This document shows positions 23,961-37,833 of a stretch of DNA of 64,000 nucleotides, piece after piece. Source of the DNA: Ampelomyces quisqualis (taxonomy: Eukaryota; Ascomycota; Dothideomycetes; Pleosporales; Phaeosphaeriaceae); assembly GCA_018398575.1 (NCBI GenBank), contig JAGTXZ010000005.1, positions 1,550,001-1,614,000 of the forward strand, in the 5' to 3' direction. Within the stretch, counting starts at the first letter, position 1. The number at the start of each line of letters is the position of its first letter. The notes under the pieces were generated by a model. That model did not search any database. It saw only the letters and a program-made list of their open reading frames with translations, and was not told the DNA's origin. The position numbers and the translations under genes were made by a program.

Positions 23961-26900
23961 AATACTATACTACTACTAACTAGCGTAAGCACACTTTTAC
24001 TATAAGCGTGTTAACAGTAATACTATTTAGACAACTTAGATAGTCTATACTAAGTATATTACTAAATTCTATTATACTACTTCTTAGCAAAGTTACTATA
24101 TATATTACGTTACTAGACTTTACATATACTGCTATAGTATTTGTCTAATACTACTATTAGAAGGTAACTAGCTACTTTATTACTTTATATAATAAAGATA
24201 GATAAGACTCTAACCTTTACTAAGTAAATAAAATAAATGTAAAAATATACTCTTCTATAAGATGCTTAAGGCTATTAGGTAAACGCTATAATAACTCTAA
24301 ACATTACAAAGAATATATAGTGCAATATGCGCCTAACTAGTATAGAACTAGAAAATAGTATAAAGATTACGTGTAGGTGTAAAAGTTTAAATATAAGAAC
24401 TATACGCAACTATTTTAGACTGTTACAAATAGTAGAGCTGCAGCTTAGGTATACCTAATACTTATATTTATTAACAACAAATATTAAGATAAGAATAAAA
24501 AGAAATATAAGTATATAGGTGCCTTTTGCAAGGTTATAGCGTTTAATAACAATAGTTAAATTAATTATATAATAGAGATACTAAGCGTATACTACTGTAT
24601 ACACAGTATAAAGACTAAGTAACGTACACTATAAGTATTTAAGGTATATAATATAATAACTATTATTTCCTCTATATACCTAGTACTAAAGAATCTACCT
24701 ATACTTAATAATAAGGTTTCTATTTTATAATATGTAAACAATTATATTAATTAAGATAAATATAATAGACTATATTCTTTTACGTTTAATTAAGACTAGA
24801 TACGTATAGTATAGAATTATAAATAGAAGCAAATATAGCAAGATAGCTAGTATATAGTGTTAGACACAGTAAATAGAATAATATATCTAATAATAGCTCT
24901 ACTATTACTTTAATATACCTAATAGAACACAAACCTACTAATATAATAGGCGCTATAATATAGAACTATAGCGTAAGGCTGCTAACGCAACTTCTTTACT
25001 ATATACTATATACTACTATAAACGCGTAATACTAGGAACTCTTATCTATATATACAAGTATTACAGAAATATTATAATAGTTATCTAGAATTACTAGTTA
25101 GTGTAGATAAGAGGATAGTACTACTATAGTAATACTAGATATAATTATTAAAAGACAGCATATGTAATATAATGTAACTAACAGTAGAGGAATACAACTT
25201 AATATACTCTAATATAGAATAAGAGATAAGAAGGTAGAGGATACTAGGCTGTTTCCTATAGACAACTATAGTAAAAGAATACCTATAGTAAATTACAAGA
25301 GTAATTACATTATAATAAAATAGACTACTATAGAATATAGCTTATAGTTTCTCTATCTAGACAATTATATACTTTGCTATCTAATGTAACTACAACGCAG
25401 TCTAATAGATGCGCTTACAATAGAATAAAACTAAACTAAATAATAGTTAAGAGTAAGCTTTACTAGATAAAATTCTACGTAAAAAGATAATAGAAATAGT
25501 TAACAAAGAGTTAAGTATAACAAATATTACTTTTAATATAACAGCTATATTAGTATTAAACGTAACTAGAAACAAGTACACCTTTATTAGAATAAACTAG
25601 CTGTTATATATATACTATAACCTACTAGTAATATATAAGTATATTAATAACCTTAATTATAATTTATTTATACAGATATTAGAGTATAAATTAGGCTTTA
25701 AAAGTAAATATAATAGCATATACTACTCTAAAAAGAGAGAAGATAGGTAGGCACAAATATTAATAACTATAAAGGCACACTAGCACAGCGTATTACAAGA
25801 GACAGTTATATTAAAGATATACTAGGCGTTATTTATAATTAAACTATAAATATAACTAGTATAGTAGTATACTAGATCTGTAATAACAACTTACTAGGTA
25901 AATAGTTTTCTATATATAAGGCTATAGAATTACCTATATTATGCGCATAACTATTTATACTAATAGTAGATAACTATTATATACGCTAATATTTAGTTAA
26001 AGATAAATAGATAGAAAGGCACCTAATTACTTATATTGCGCGTACTACTATTTGTGCTAATAGTAGATAACTATTATATATGCTAATAATTAGTTAAGGA
26101 TAGAAAAGTACCTAATTACCTATATTACGCGCACTACTATTTATGCTAATAGTAAATAACTATTATGTACACTAACAATTAGTTAAGAATAAAAAGGTAT
26201 CTAATTACCTGTATTGCGTGTATAACTATTTATGCTAATAGTAGATAACTATTGTATACGCTAGCACGTAGTTAAGAACAAGAGGCTTTCTAATTAAATA
26301 GCCTAACTACTATACTCTAGTAGAATTTAAGGTAATATTAGACTATATTTATTACAAAAACTCTACTTATACCTATAAAGTAAAAACTCTATTACGCTAC
26401 ACACATTTCTTACTTCTACTACTCTTACTAATAGTTTTCTAATATTTAAAGTATAAGCGCTTGCTCTATATACTCTATACTAAGTAGCAAATTTAAGTAA
26501 TATTAGTAGCACACTATATCTCTGTCTAAACAAACGCTAAAACAAGCGCTAATAGATAATAGTTTAAAGGTTAGGCTCTTAGAAGATATAACTCTAGAAC
26601 TAACATACTAAAAACTAAGACGCTATAGAGACTAAAAACTGTTTAGACTCTAACGCTACTATCCTTAAGCCTTAACTCTAGTGTTAAAACAGACATATAA
26701 CTAACTAATACACTAGTCTAACTAAAAGGTTACCTAATAGAATAGCCTAGAGATTAAATACTATATACTTCTAGATCTATAGCCTTACTTACTTGTTAAC
26801 AAGAGAAATCTAGACGTAGTAGTAGTATAAGCATAATAAGCTAACATAAACTAAAAACCTATAAGACTAATATATAGAAAATATTAGTAGTTAAAAGAAA

Positions 26901-28119
26901 ACTTCTATTAGACTTAAGGCTGTTATATTATAGGAAGATGCCTTACTATATATAAATAAGTAGTTCTAACTATTATAGAGTTACAACTCTTCTTATCTAG
27001 TGCAGACCTATTTAGGTTACTACTATAGAGGAAAGAAAAACGCTAGGCAAAGGAAAGTATATTACTAGAAAATAAGACTATACTAGAAAAGGTAAGAGTT
27101 ATCTTAGTAACGCAACTACTTACTAATAATAGAAAGACGCTATATAGTATAGTAATAACACTATAGCTTAATATACACAGGTATATATATACCTAAATAC
27201 TACTAGATACTTAAATAGAAGTATAAAATACTCTACTATTATTAGTTTTATTATATATTAGCTTAATAGTATACAAAGAAGCTACTTGCTATATAGGTAC
27301 TGTTACAGCCTACTAAAGACAGTAGCTAATAGTAGGCGCCTAGATGCTAGATATATATAGCAACTTATAGACCTACGTAATAAAGTAAGAATAACTAGAA
27401 ATTACTAGTGCTTATATATTAAACTACCTAGACAGATAGGTTCTTAAGCCTAGCAAACTGCTTAAAGACTTTATTTACCTACTATAAGACCTAAAGAACA
27501 TAAGTACACTTCTAAAACAGCTATACTAGCTAACTAAAGATAGTCTAAATCTACTAAATTTCTAAATCCTAGTCTTATAGTAGTAATAGTATAGTTATTC
27601 TATAATAATAGAAAATAGAGCAGTACTGCAATAACTAGGAATTAAAAGAAGTTTAATAAACTAAGTGCAAATATAGTAGCACTAATAGGCTTAGTTATAT
27701 TTAACGTAATAAGAAAATTTAATAACAACAGCACTAGAAAAACTATGCTCTTCTATAGATATACTATAGAAAGTATATTATAAGTTCTACATATAGCATT
27801 AGCTAATAGAAAGTAAACTACTTTAATACTATTTGCAAAAAATAGAAGAACTTAGAAGGTATTTAATAGATTCTTATATAAGATAATATACAATAGGATA
27901 TTACTATATACACAAACTAACAAGAGAATAACAGAGCTAATATTTTAGTACTAAAGAATACTTATAACAATAATATAGATAATGTCCTAGCTAACTATAT
28001 AAAAGAGGAGCAAGAGTACTATAATGCGCTTATAGCTAATTATAATAACAAAGAGAAGAAGAAGGTAAACTACTTAATAGAAAAAGATAGAAAGAAGAAC
28101 ATTAAAGAGAAGAGAAAAG
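23961..28119. other. RIP-mutated part of the outer element with decayed frames
   Basis: There is no intact gene. Plus-strand frames with mainly TAG/TAA breaks appear in several places. The last of them, from about 27,950 to 28,119, is Glu/Lys-rich. It is cut by the insertion of element B and seems to resume after 42,945. I could not assign a family. A tandem array lies inside at 25,928-26,290. Confidence 0.4.
25928..26290. repeat. Tandem repeat, about 89-97-bp unit, four copies
   Basis: The word AATTAC(C/T)TATATT recurs at 25,928, 26,025 and 26,114, and in changed form at 26,203. Each is followed by a CTATTTATRCTAATAGTA block and a TTAGTTAA block. The spacing is 97 bases, then 89 and 89. Confidence 0.8.
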
Positions 28120-28401
28120 TGTAAGAATATTACAGCGTAAAGCTGTTAGCTACGTAGCAAGGCGCTTGCGCTATAACAACACTACTCTTGCATCTTTACG
28201 CGTAGAACGTATACAGCTACCCTAGCGTCTTAACAGCGCTACGCTAGCGCAGACTTAGTGTATTCTAGTTATAAGAATACGTGTCTTATTATATCTTTAA
28301 AAGAAGAGTTCTACACTAAAGTTATACAATAAGAATTAACTTACTTTTACTTATACTACTATTATTATCCTGTAACTTTGCTACTATACAAACCTCTTAC
28401 A
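28120..28401 (+). repeat. 5' LTR of gypsy element B
   Basis: This 282-bp repeat begins TGTAAGAATATT and ends CTCTTACA. It matches 42,664-42,945 at the same length, with mainly transition differences. Confidence 0.88.
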
Positions 28402-28439
28402 GTTTTAATTCCTCTACTTTGCAAAAGAATAGTAGCTTA

Positions 28440-30016
28440 GTTACCTAATAATAATAGATTAGAATCTACTTCTAAGCCTACTAGCTAACCTATTAAGAGA
28501 AAACACTCTTAATAAGAAATTAATACTTAGCCTAAGTAAACGCTTAGCGCAGCTAAAGCGCTAGCGCTAAGAGCTTAAGAAGTAGGCTAAGATTTAGACT
28601 CTAGAGAAGAAAGTACGCTAATAGAAGCAATTATTAGTAGGTAAACAGCCTTTCTTACCTCCTAAACAGCCCTTAGGCGCTCCAAATAAAACAGATCTAC
28701 TAACTCCTCTAGTTAGACGCGACACGTCTCTACTAGCGCAACGCTTCTAACTTAACCTATTAGCGCTACTAGGGCGCAGGCTAAAGATTAAGAAAATCTT
28801 TATCTTTAAAGGTAAGAGAATTAGAGAGTATTAGGACTTTAAGGCTAGGCTATCTATTGCCTTTTAATTAGACTTCTTAGCCTTCTAGCTTAAGAACTAA
28901 AAGATTACCTTTACCCTCTAGTACTTATAAACTACGTTTTAATAGATATAGATATAGAGAGAATAAGAAGATAATAGCAAAACGCTAGCGTAGCGCAATA
29001 TAATATCTTTTCTACTTAATTAGATTAAGAGCTCTGTAAATAGGGAGCTTTAAGTTACTATGCAATATTAAAAGGCATTCTAAAAAGATAGCTAAATAGT
29101 AAACAAATTTGCAGCCTATTTATCTACTTTAGAAAATTAGGTAAATTTCTCTTATAAGCAGAAACACTTAGTAATGCACTTGTACAGTAAACTCTACTTA
29201 AAGATTAGAGTAGCCCTTTTTAACTATACTAAGTTTTCTACTACCTGCAGAGAACTTGTTAAACGCGCTGTAACGCTAGAAGACAACTTACGCTATAGTA
29301 GTAGTATGCTATTACTACACTATTACACACACAAAACGCCTAGTATAGAAAAAACTTTATAGCCTAAACTAAACGTAATAGCTCTATAACGTTATATTGC
29401 TAGCACTGCAAACCTAAGCCTAAAGCTAACTAACGCCTACTACTATTACAGTAAGATAGGCTATTAGGCTAGAAAGTGTAGATTAAGGCTTAATAGCTCT
29501 TTTCCTATTACTAGTTTAAACGCAATACAAATAAAAAAACAAGTAGGCCTAAAAGAAGCCTTCTTCTTAATAGCTTAAGTTCTACTATAATAGAAGAACT
29601 ATATTAAAGTACTTAGGACGCTACGTAATAATAGTGCTGCGCAGCCTATACAAATCCTAATTAACTGTAGTACAGAACTTAGCACTATTAACAAGAGAGT
29701 TGCTTTACTTAAAGATCTTTCTTATATTAACAGCGCTGCGCTACTAACTATCTGCTTACTTAACTTAAGCACTATGCCTAGCTTCTACACTTATTAAGCT
29801 TATCTAACAACAAAGAATAACTAGGGCATAACTAAGTCCTTTACTACTATTCTATATAGGATTGCTAATACAGCACAACCTGTTATTTTAGGTTTACTAA
29901 GCCTAAAAGAAGAGTGCGTTGTTATTAACTGCAAGTTAAAGTAGTAGCGCTATAAGCTTAACACTAATACAATAAGAGTTAAAGATGCAAAAACCTTTGT
30001 AGGATCTCTTTATAAT
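28440..30016 (+). pseudogene. Gag relic of gypsy element B
   Basis: A plus-strand frame broken by TAG/TAA stops runs across this stretch; one stop-free piece lies at 29,174-29,362. A zinc-knuckle-like segment (reading YYYSKIG..ARKC) lies near 29,434-29,475, with the first cysteines changed to tyrosine, which is the expected TGT-to-TAT RIP change. Further sequence, probably the protease region, runs up to the insertion point of element A at 30,016. Confidence 0.65.
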
Positions 30017-30474
30017 TGTTACAAACCTTTAACAGAGAACACAAAACGTTATAAATAAACAAGAAAATAGGTTGCAAGATTTAGACCTAGTGCCGGGATA
30101 TAGCACGCTAAGTATGTTACATAACCTTCTTATTAGTCTTATTTAGTCTTACTGTTTCTTGCAACAAGAAACTATAAGAATCTATAATAAAGATTAAGAA
30201 TAATAAGAACTGTAAGAAAGACTAAGTATATAGAAACTATAATAAGCTCTTATAGATTATTGTGTTTAACTTATGTTATAGACGCTTAAGTTAGTTATAT
30301 TAAGCTATCTAACTATTGTTACTCTTTTTAGAAAGCTCTAGCCTTTACTATCTTAGTAACAATACCCTTTGTATCTAAAGCAACTCTGCACTTATCTGCA
30401 AAAACTAACTTTAGCTGTACCTTTAGTCTACACTAGCATTCTTATTGTTTACTACTAGACTAATAGTCTTAACA
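30017..30474 (+). repeat. 5' LTR of gypsy element A
   Basis: This 458-bp LTR has TG...CA ends, preceded by the target duplication ATAAT. It matches 37,376-37,833 over its full length. Confidence 0.92.
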
Positions 30475-30519
30475 CTTTAAACACTCTTATAATAAGCAGT
30501 AATATTGCAATAGATATAC

Positions 30520-31480
30520 CTAAGCATTCCTAAGTAGAACAACTTAGACTTAAGGTTAACAAACTTAATCTCTACTATAGAGACTGCAACAAACTTAAGA
30601 CCTAGATTCTCTAGTTTAATAGGCACTTCTATGTAGAAGGAGATAAGATTAAGAATAATAACAAAGTTATTCTTACTACAACTTACATAAAAGAAAACAC
30701 TAAAAAATAAGTACTTCTAATTATTTAGAAGTATATAGATAATAATATTACAGACGCAAATAATACTAACTTTGTAGAAGACTAGCACGCGTTTAAAACA
30801 CGCTTGCGGCAGATCTTCTTACCTCTTAAGGAATCTGTAATTACAGAACAAAAAATCCAAAGTCTAAAACAAACCTTATTAACTGCTAACTATACTAATG
30901 TTTTTTAATAATACGCTAAATTAATCTAGTAAGACAATACTACTCTAATGTGTATGTACAAACAAGGCCTTAAGGCTGCTGTACAAGCTAAACTTTTGCG
31001 CAGCAGAATACATATTACTACTCTTAAAGAACTTTAGAATAAAGCTATTTGCCTAGATAATAAACTCTATAAATTAGTACTTAAAGATAAGTTATACTTC
31101 TTGCGTCTACTACAGAGATATAAAGGATTTTGCCTAAACAAAAGATATTAGAAATAAACATAACTAAACAAAGGACAATAGCACTACTACTTAAGATAAA
31201 GAACTTATTAACTACGCCTACTAGAAGCCTACTTAGGGTACAGACCTAAAGCTATGCACTTAGACAACCTTAACAAAGGCCTAGAACAGAAAAGTTACCT
31301 AAAGAAATAACTACAAGAGAATAGGCCTAATAAGAATAAGATTACTTGTTATAACTATAATAAGGTTAGATATTATACGCAAGACTGTTGCTCTAAGAGT
31401 AAAGTTATACGCTAGCTTAACGTATTAACTAACACTTTAGAAGAAGATGTTAAAGAATAGATTGTAATTAAGGATTAACC
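30520..31480 (+). pseudogene. Gag relic of gypsy element A
   Basis: A plus-strand frame with scattered TAG/TAA breaks reads as a gag-type capsid followed by a zinc knuckle near 31,341-31,410 (reading CYNYNKV..YTQDC). The second cysteine and the histidine have been changed to tyrosine, as RIP would do. It is not functional. Confidence 0.7.
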
Positions 31481-32730
31481 TATTATCTAAGTAACTAATA
31501 GACTACTAATAATAGAATAGACAGAAGATACCTCTACTATATTAACTAATAACTAGGTCTTAACTAACGCTGTGTTATCCTACAATTAGGAACAGAACTG
31601 TAATATTAAACAATTCTAACAGATAGGACTACTTCTACTACAAACATAACAAAATGTAATAGGCTAGGCTTTACCTAGCCCTTTGCCTTCTTAGAAAGAG
31701 CTTGGTTTAGCCTTACTACCTCTTTATAGACTAGCACGCACAGAGAGTATATAAACCTCTTCTGTAACTAGTAGAGAAGCTTAAGAAATATAACTCTTTC
31801 TAGTACCTTATTATTCTATCTTTGCAGGCTAGCCTATAACACAAAACATTTACAACTAGTATAACTTTACTAACAAAGTTAACTAAGAATATATAAAATA
31901 ATGTTACTAATCTTTATAAGCTTATTATACTTTCTAGATAAACAAATACTTTCTAAGTATAGATAGAGTTACAGAGAAGGAATAATTGCTACACCTAGGA
32001 AACAGAGTCTATAGGACATAGGATTAACAATAGACTACAAAGGTCTATAATACCTAGAAAGACTAAAAACTTATACTAGACAAGCTAGATATATACTTAT
32101 TACTAGCTAGCTCTAAACTAGTACACTAGAATGCGACAGTTAGAAGACTGTATCTAGAGACAGACATAGTTAGACTACATAAGACGTGCTATAACTTACA
32201 CACAAAGCAGATATACTATACTAATAATAGATAAGTATTAGTACTAAACTCTATACTTGCAGAATACTAGAATAGGAAGGTAAATAAATTGCATTAAATT
32301 CTGCTTACAGACAGATACCTACAAGATCCTTGTAATCTAAAACACAGACTTCTATTATAAATAGCGTGCAGTAGCAACTACTACCTAATATATTACAGTA
32401 GTAAAATTAACTAATACTTCTCTTAGTAGAAGAAACTTTGTAAGTACTAATAGTATAGTTACTCTAAAGATACTTACGCAAATTACCTATACAATAAAGA
32501 AAGTATAGAAAGTTTTTTTAACATATTAGAGGAAAAAAGTATATCTAATAGAATGCTTGTTAACAGTAGCTGCATAAACTATACATAGCAGTTCTGCTTA
32601 TAACTAGAGTGTAAGAAGCACTATAATAACAAAGAAAATAATAAATATAAAACAAATTAGTCTTTTTTAGAGTTAACTTTAGACTTTAGAAAAGAGACTT
32701 AGAGCTGCAACGCAATTAACTTAGCTAAGC
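31481..32730 (+). pseudogene. Gag-pol linker and protease region of gypsy element A, decayed
   Basis: This is plus-strand sequence between the zinc knuckle and the recognisable pol region. Frames are broken and I could not place the protease catalytic motif with confidence. A segment near 32,760 reading 'KALLDLELQVNYILGNALL' probably belongs to the protease. Confidence 0.4.
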
Positions 32731-35700
32731 TTATAAAACTTATAGTAAAAGTTAATAGAAAAAGGATAAAGGCGCTTCTAGATTTAGAATTGTAAGTAAA
32801 CTATATTTTAGGCAATGCTTTATTAAGAGCTAGGCTCTAACCTTATTAGAAATAACAATTATATAAACTTTATATTGCAAATAAAGAATAAATACCTAAT
32901 AAGTTACTTATTAAATATAAGACTACTACAAAACTTAACATTTAAGGAACTAAACAGGAAATATGCCTAGACGTCTTTAGATTAGCTGCCTACAATATTA
33001 TATTAGGACTCTTATAGTTTAGAGAGAATAGCTTACAAATAGACTAAGAGAAGAGATCTATCTCTCTAAGGAATTACAATAACACAATAGATTCTAAGCC
33101 TATATATTAGCAGCATTTAATAGTAAATAAAAAGATAATTAATAATATTACTTTAACTAAAACGCAGTTAAAGACACAACTAGTTAACTTAAACAATTAA
33201 GAAAAAAATACTAATACGTTACAAGTTTTAGAGAAACGTATAACTTCTAACATACTTAAGGAATATAGAAAGTTTAAAAAACTATTTTTAGAAGAAATAG
33301 GTTTAAAAGCACTGCCTAAGTATTAGGAGTAGGACTACAAGATTGTCTTAGAAGAAGAGAAAAGGCTAACCTTTAGACTAATCTACAGATTATTAGAAAA
33401 AGAGCTAGAAGCGCTCTAAGAGTATATCTAAGTAAACCTAAAGAAAAGTTTTATTTAAGTATTAGAATTACTAGCTAGATACTTAATTATGTTTGTACTA
33501 AAGAAGAACAGCAAACTACAACTATGTATTAACTTTTAGAAACTTAATAATATTATAGTTAAGAATTAATACTTACTACTTAATATTTTAGAACTATAGG
33601 ATTAACTAGCCTATGCAAAGATTCTTACAGTATTAGATCTAAGAGGTGCGTATAACCTTATACGCATAAAGAAAAGTAAAGAATAAAAGATAGTGTTTAG
33701 AACACGCTACAGCTACTATAAGTATTTAGTAATACTATTTAGTCTTACTAACGCTCTAGCAACGTGTTAAGCACTTATTAACAATATGCTTAGAGAATAC
33801 TTTAATATATTTGTTATAGCATACTTTAATAATATTCTTATCTATTTAAAAAATAAGAAGAAATATATAAAACATATTTATGTAATCCTAACACTACTAG
33901 AAAAGTTTTCTCTAGTAGTAGACTCTAACAAGTGTAAATAGCACTAGAAAGAAGTAGAATTCCTAGGGTGTATAGTTAAAAAGAATAGAGTATAAATAAG
34001 TAAAGATAAGATTAAAGTTGTTAGAAATTAGCTAACGCCTACTATAGTTAAGGACATCTAATCCTTTCTAGGCTTTATTAACTTTAATTAACAGTTTATT
34101 TAGAACTTCTTACTAATTGCTACGCTACTTACTAAACTTACACAAAAGAATACACTCTAGAAATAAACAGAAGAACAAAGTTAAGCATTTAAGACGCTTA
34201 AAGACGCTTATATAGTACTATCTGTTCTTATAGTATTTAGAAGTAGAAAACTGCTTAGATTTAAAACTAACGCATTAGATTTAGCAATTAGAATGTGTGC
34301 AAAACAAAAACAAGATAAGAAATAGTATCTAATAGCCTACTACTTACAAAAATTTACACTACTAAAAGAAAATTACAACGTATATAATAAAAAACTACTT
34401 ACAATTGTAGTAGCACTTAAACATTAGAGAATATACGTAGAGAGTTGCTTAGATCTTACAATATACTTAGACTACAAAAACCTAATAACCTTTACTACTA
34501 CTAAAGTACTTAATTAAAGACAAGTATAATAGTTAGAGATATTAGAACAATATAAGTTTAAAATTGTCTATACACTTAGAAAAGACAATAGTAGAGTAGA
34601 CACTCTTAGCTAAAGATTAGATATTACTAGAACTAAAACTATTAACAGCTTAAGCATCCTTAAAAGACAGAATAATAGATCTCTTAGACTAGTAAGATAC
34701 ATTAACAACCTAATAATAAAAATTAGAATTAATGTCCTAGAAGAACCACAGAAATTAATTATATAATAATACTATAATAACACTATGCACAGTTATCCTA
34801 GAGTAAGCTAAACTATAGAACTAATTTAATAGAATTACTAGTTTAAAAACATAAAGAATAAGATAAGCGCTTATATTAAGAAATGTGCAGACTGTTAACG
34901 CAACAAATACAGTACACACGCACCTTACAGAGAAATACAGCTAATAAAGCTCTTAACTAAGCCTTAGACTAACATATTAATAGACTTTGTAACAGGACTA
35001 CTACTATTAAAAGACTCTGCTACAGAATTAGCCTATAACACTATTATAGTTATAGTAGATCGCTTTACAAAATACGCTATAATGCTACTCTTTTAACAAG
35101 ACTACACAGCTGTTTAGCTAGCACATATGCTTAAGAATAGACTTATTAGATACTATAGTATACTAAAGTTAATTATTAGCGATTAAGACAAACTCTTTAC
35201 GTTAAATTATTAGACTACCTTAATAGCAGAAATTAAGACGTAATAGAAGCTATTAACAGCTTACTATCCTTAAACTAATAGCTAAATAGAAAGAATAAAC
35301 AGAACTATAAAGACGTATCTTAAGATATATAGTAGCTTATAACAGACAAATTAGGTCTTGCTATTACTAATAGCACAGTTAGCCTATAACAACAAATTAT
35401 CTAAAGCTATAAGCAAGACGCTATACTTTGCAAACTATAGACAACATCTAAATTTCTTTACAAGAACATTACTTAGCCTAAAAGCTAAAGCTGCTATATA
35501 GACAGCAGAAGAAATAAAAAAAACTTGTACTAAAATAGAAGAACAAATACAACAAGCTTAGACACAAAGTATCTTATATGTTAACAGAAAATAAAAAATA
35601 GTACTTTAGCTAAAAGAGAGGGATAAGGTGTATCTCTACACTAAAAATCTACGCATAAAACAACTAACGTTAGGAAAACACAACGTTAGCAACATCTGCG

Positions 35701-36760
35701 ACATTAGCGACACTGTTAACACAACTGTACTGCTAGCTACCAGACAGTTCTTAACTGTACTTAACTGTCCCTAGGGTCCCTTATTTGTTCTAGCTACCTA
35801 ATTAGACAAAAACGCCCAAATTGATCCACCTGATCCACTAGACCTACCTGCCCCACCCGCGCGATTACGTAATTATTCTAAAAACCTAAAATATAGAGCT
35901 TTATTTCCTCTTTAAAACGCACTATTTAGAATTTTTATAGCTGCTCTAGTTGCTGAGATGCACAGCAGTGAAGTTTGTAACTTTTTAATGTTCTTTGCTA
36001 AGGCTTGTTTTTGCTAAAGCTCTAGCACTTTAACTAGATAATATATTATATTTTTTATAAAAGAAATAGTAACTAAAGTGCAGATTTTACTCTAGAACAT
36101 TTTATTCTATTATATTATGTAGCATGTGCGTAGATCTGTTGTATTAAACGTACTTTAAAGTTTTTTTAAAAAAGTTTATAACTTCAACGCGCTATATCTT
36201 AATAACTAGAGCAGCTACAAAAATTCTGAATAGTGCATTTTAAAGAGGGAATTCTGCTCTATATCTTGTATTTTTAGGTTACTTACGTAATTATAAAAAT
36301 ACAGCTATATGTAAAATTGGCGACATTAGCAACTCTGTTAGATCTAGCAACACTAGTAACACTGTTAGGTTGCTAGCGACTTGCTAGCGACTTGCTAGCG
36401 ACTAGAAGTAAGTGGGGCAACTTTGGCAAATTGTCTAGTAGACAGTATTACTGTTAGGCTGCCGCAGGTCGCGGCGATTAGGCTAACCAGATTAATCTTA
36501 AATTTTCCTAACAAAGTAAAGGACTTAACTACGTTAAAGTTAGACTTTTTTTAATTTTAAAGAGGAATAGACTAGTTACGTATACACTTAAGCTTCTACT
36601 AGATGTAAAGATCTACTCTAGATTCTACGTAAGCCTACTAGAACTAGCTAACCTAGAAACACTATTACAGCAAACCTTTTGCTATAAACTTAAAGAAGAA
36701 AATAAATTTAAAGTTAAGAAAATAATAACACACTAAGACAACAACTGCCAAAAAGAATAC
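32731..36760 (+). pseudogene. Pol relic of gypsy element A (RT, RNase H, integrase), split by a foldback insertion
   Basis: The linker 'LPKYQ..DYKIVLE' (about 33,310) leads to the reverse transcriptase, 'FVLKKNSKLQLCINF' (about 33,490), 'LDLRGAYNLIRI' (about 33,630) and 'SLTNALAT' (about 33,740). The catalytic YxDD has become YFNN at about 33,822-33,833. RNase H follows ('ALDLAI' near 34,270, 'VDTLS' near 34,600). The integrase zinc-binding Cys pair is near 34,890, and the core 'DFVTGLLLL' is near 34,985. At 35,669 the frame is interrupted by the 844-bp foldback element; the lost reading ('..LNYVKV..F') resumes at 36,513. In-frame TAG/TAA stops occur throughout. Confidence 0.85.
35669..36512. 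mobile_element. 844-bp foldback, non-autonomous DNA transposon
   Basis: The ends are a perfect 10-bp inverted repeat, GTTAGGAAAA and TTTTCCTAAC, inserted in the integrase/chromodomain junction of element A. Inside, an imperfect inverted repeat of about 120-130 bases (about 35,866-35,990 against 36,160-36,295) would fold into a long hairpin. Subterminal short repeats (GCGACATTAGC, TTGCTAGCGAC) lie at both sides. The flanks share TAAC, which may be a 4-bp target duplication or part of the terminal repeat. It has no coding capacity. It keeps GC-rich words and CpA/TpG, so it is far less RIP-mutated than its host. Confidence 0.8.
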
Positions 36761-37375
36761 CTAGTTAAATAGTTAGGTTACAACAACTTAGAAAATATAT
36801 AGGAACCTAAGACAAACTTTATAAATTACTAACTACTTCTAACGCACTATTACTGTGCTACAGAGCAGAACAAGAACTAGACCCCTTTAGAATTAACAAT
36901 TAATCTATAGCTTAGTTTAACAATTTTAGAGCATCTAACTCCTCTAATATTAGCAGACTAGTATTAAAAATACGCTGCTTTTTATAACAAAGAGCTAGCT
37001 TCTACTTTTGTATATAGCGCAGTTTATTCTAACGCGCGCGTATCTAAAGTACTACTAACTCTACCTCTGTCTTATTTGTTGCTAACGCAGCTTTTTCTAA
37101 CTCCTTTTACTGTTCTAACTCTTTTATTTATTAGTCTAGCTTTAAAAAATCTAGTAGTAAGATATTCTGCAGAACACACTCTTTTGTACCTATAGACTTA
37201 TAGTTTCTATACTTCTTACTTAATAACAATAGCTTGCAAGGCAAGCTCTTCTAAGAACATTAGGCGTAGGCTACTATAGTAAATAACCTTTTGTTGTTAA
37301 TATAATTACCTTAAAAACAATAATAATATATAGCTTAAGAACTTATAAAGATATAAGAGTAAAAGAAGAGAATAG

Positions 37376-37833
37376 TGTTACAAACCTCTAATAGGGAACA
37401 CAAAACGTTATAAATAAACAAGGAAATAGGTTGCAAGATTTAGACCTAGTGCGGGGACATAGCACGCTAAGTATGTTACGTAACCTTCTTATTAGTCTTA
37501 TTTAGTCTTACTGTTTCTTGTAATAAAAAACTATAAGAATCTATAATAAAGATTAAGAATAATAAGAACTGTAAGAAAGACTAAGTATATAGAAACTACA
37601 ATAAGCTCTTATAGATTATTGTATTTAACTTATGTTACAGACGCTTAAGTTAGTAATATTAAGCTATCTAACTATTGTTACTCTTTTTAGAAAGCCTTAG
37701 CCTTTACTGTCTTAGTAATAATACTCTTTATATCTAAAGCAACTCTGCACCTATTCGCGAAAACTAACCTTAGCTATACTTCTAGTCTATACTAGCATTC
37801 TTATTATTTGCTACTAGACTAACAGTCTTAACA
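37376..37833 (+). repeat. 3' LTR of gypsy element A
   Basis: This 458-bp partner of 30,017-30,474 is preceded by a purine-rich tract and followed by the target duplication ATAAT. Confidence 0.92.

Larger units (their letters stand above)
30017..37833 (+). mobile_element. Ty3/gypsy LTR retrotransposon, element A, nested in B
   Basis: Two 458-bp LTRs (30,017-30,474 and 37,376-37,833) both begin TGTTACAAACC and end AGTCTTAACA. The flanks carry a perfect 5-bp target duplication ATAAT (30,012-30,016 and 37,834-37,838). A purine-rich tract lies directly before the 3' LTR at about 37,355-37,375. The LTRs differ at roughly three dozen positions, nearly all transitions. Without the 844-bp foldback insertion the element is about 7.0 kb. 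Gag and pol are on the plus strand and are broken by RIP stops. Confidence 0.92.
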
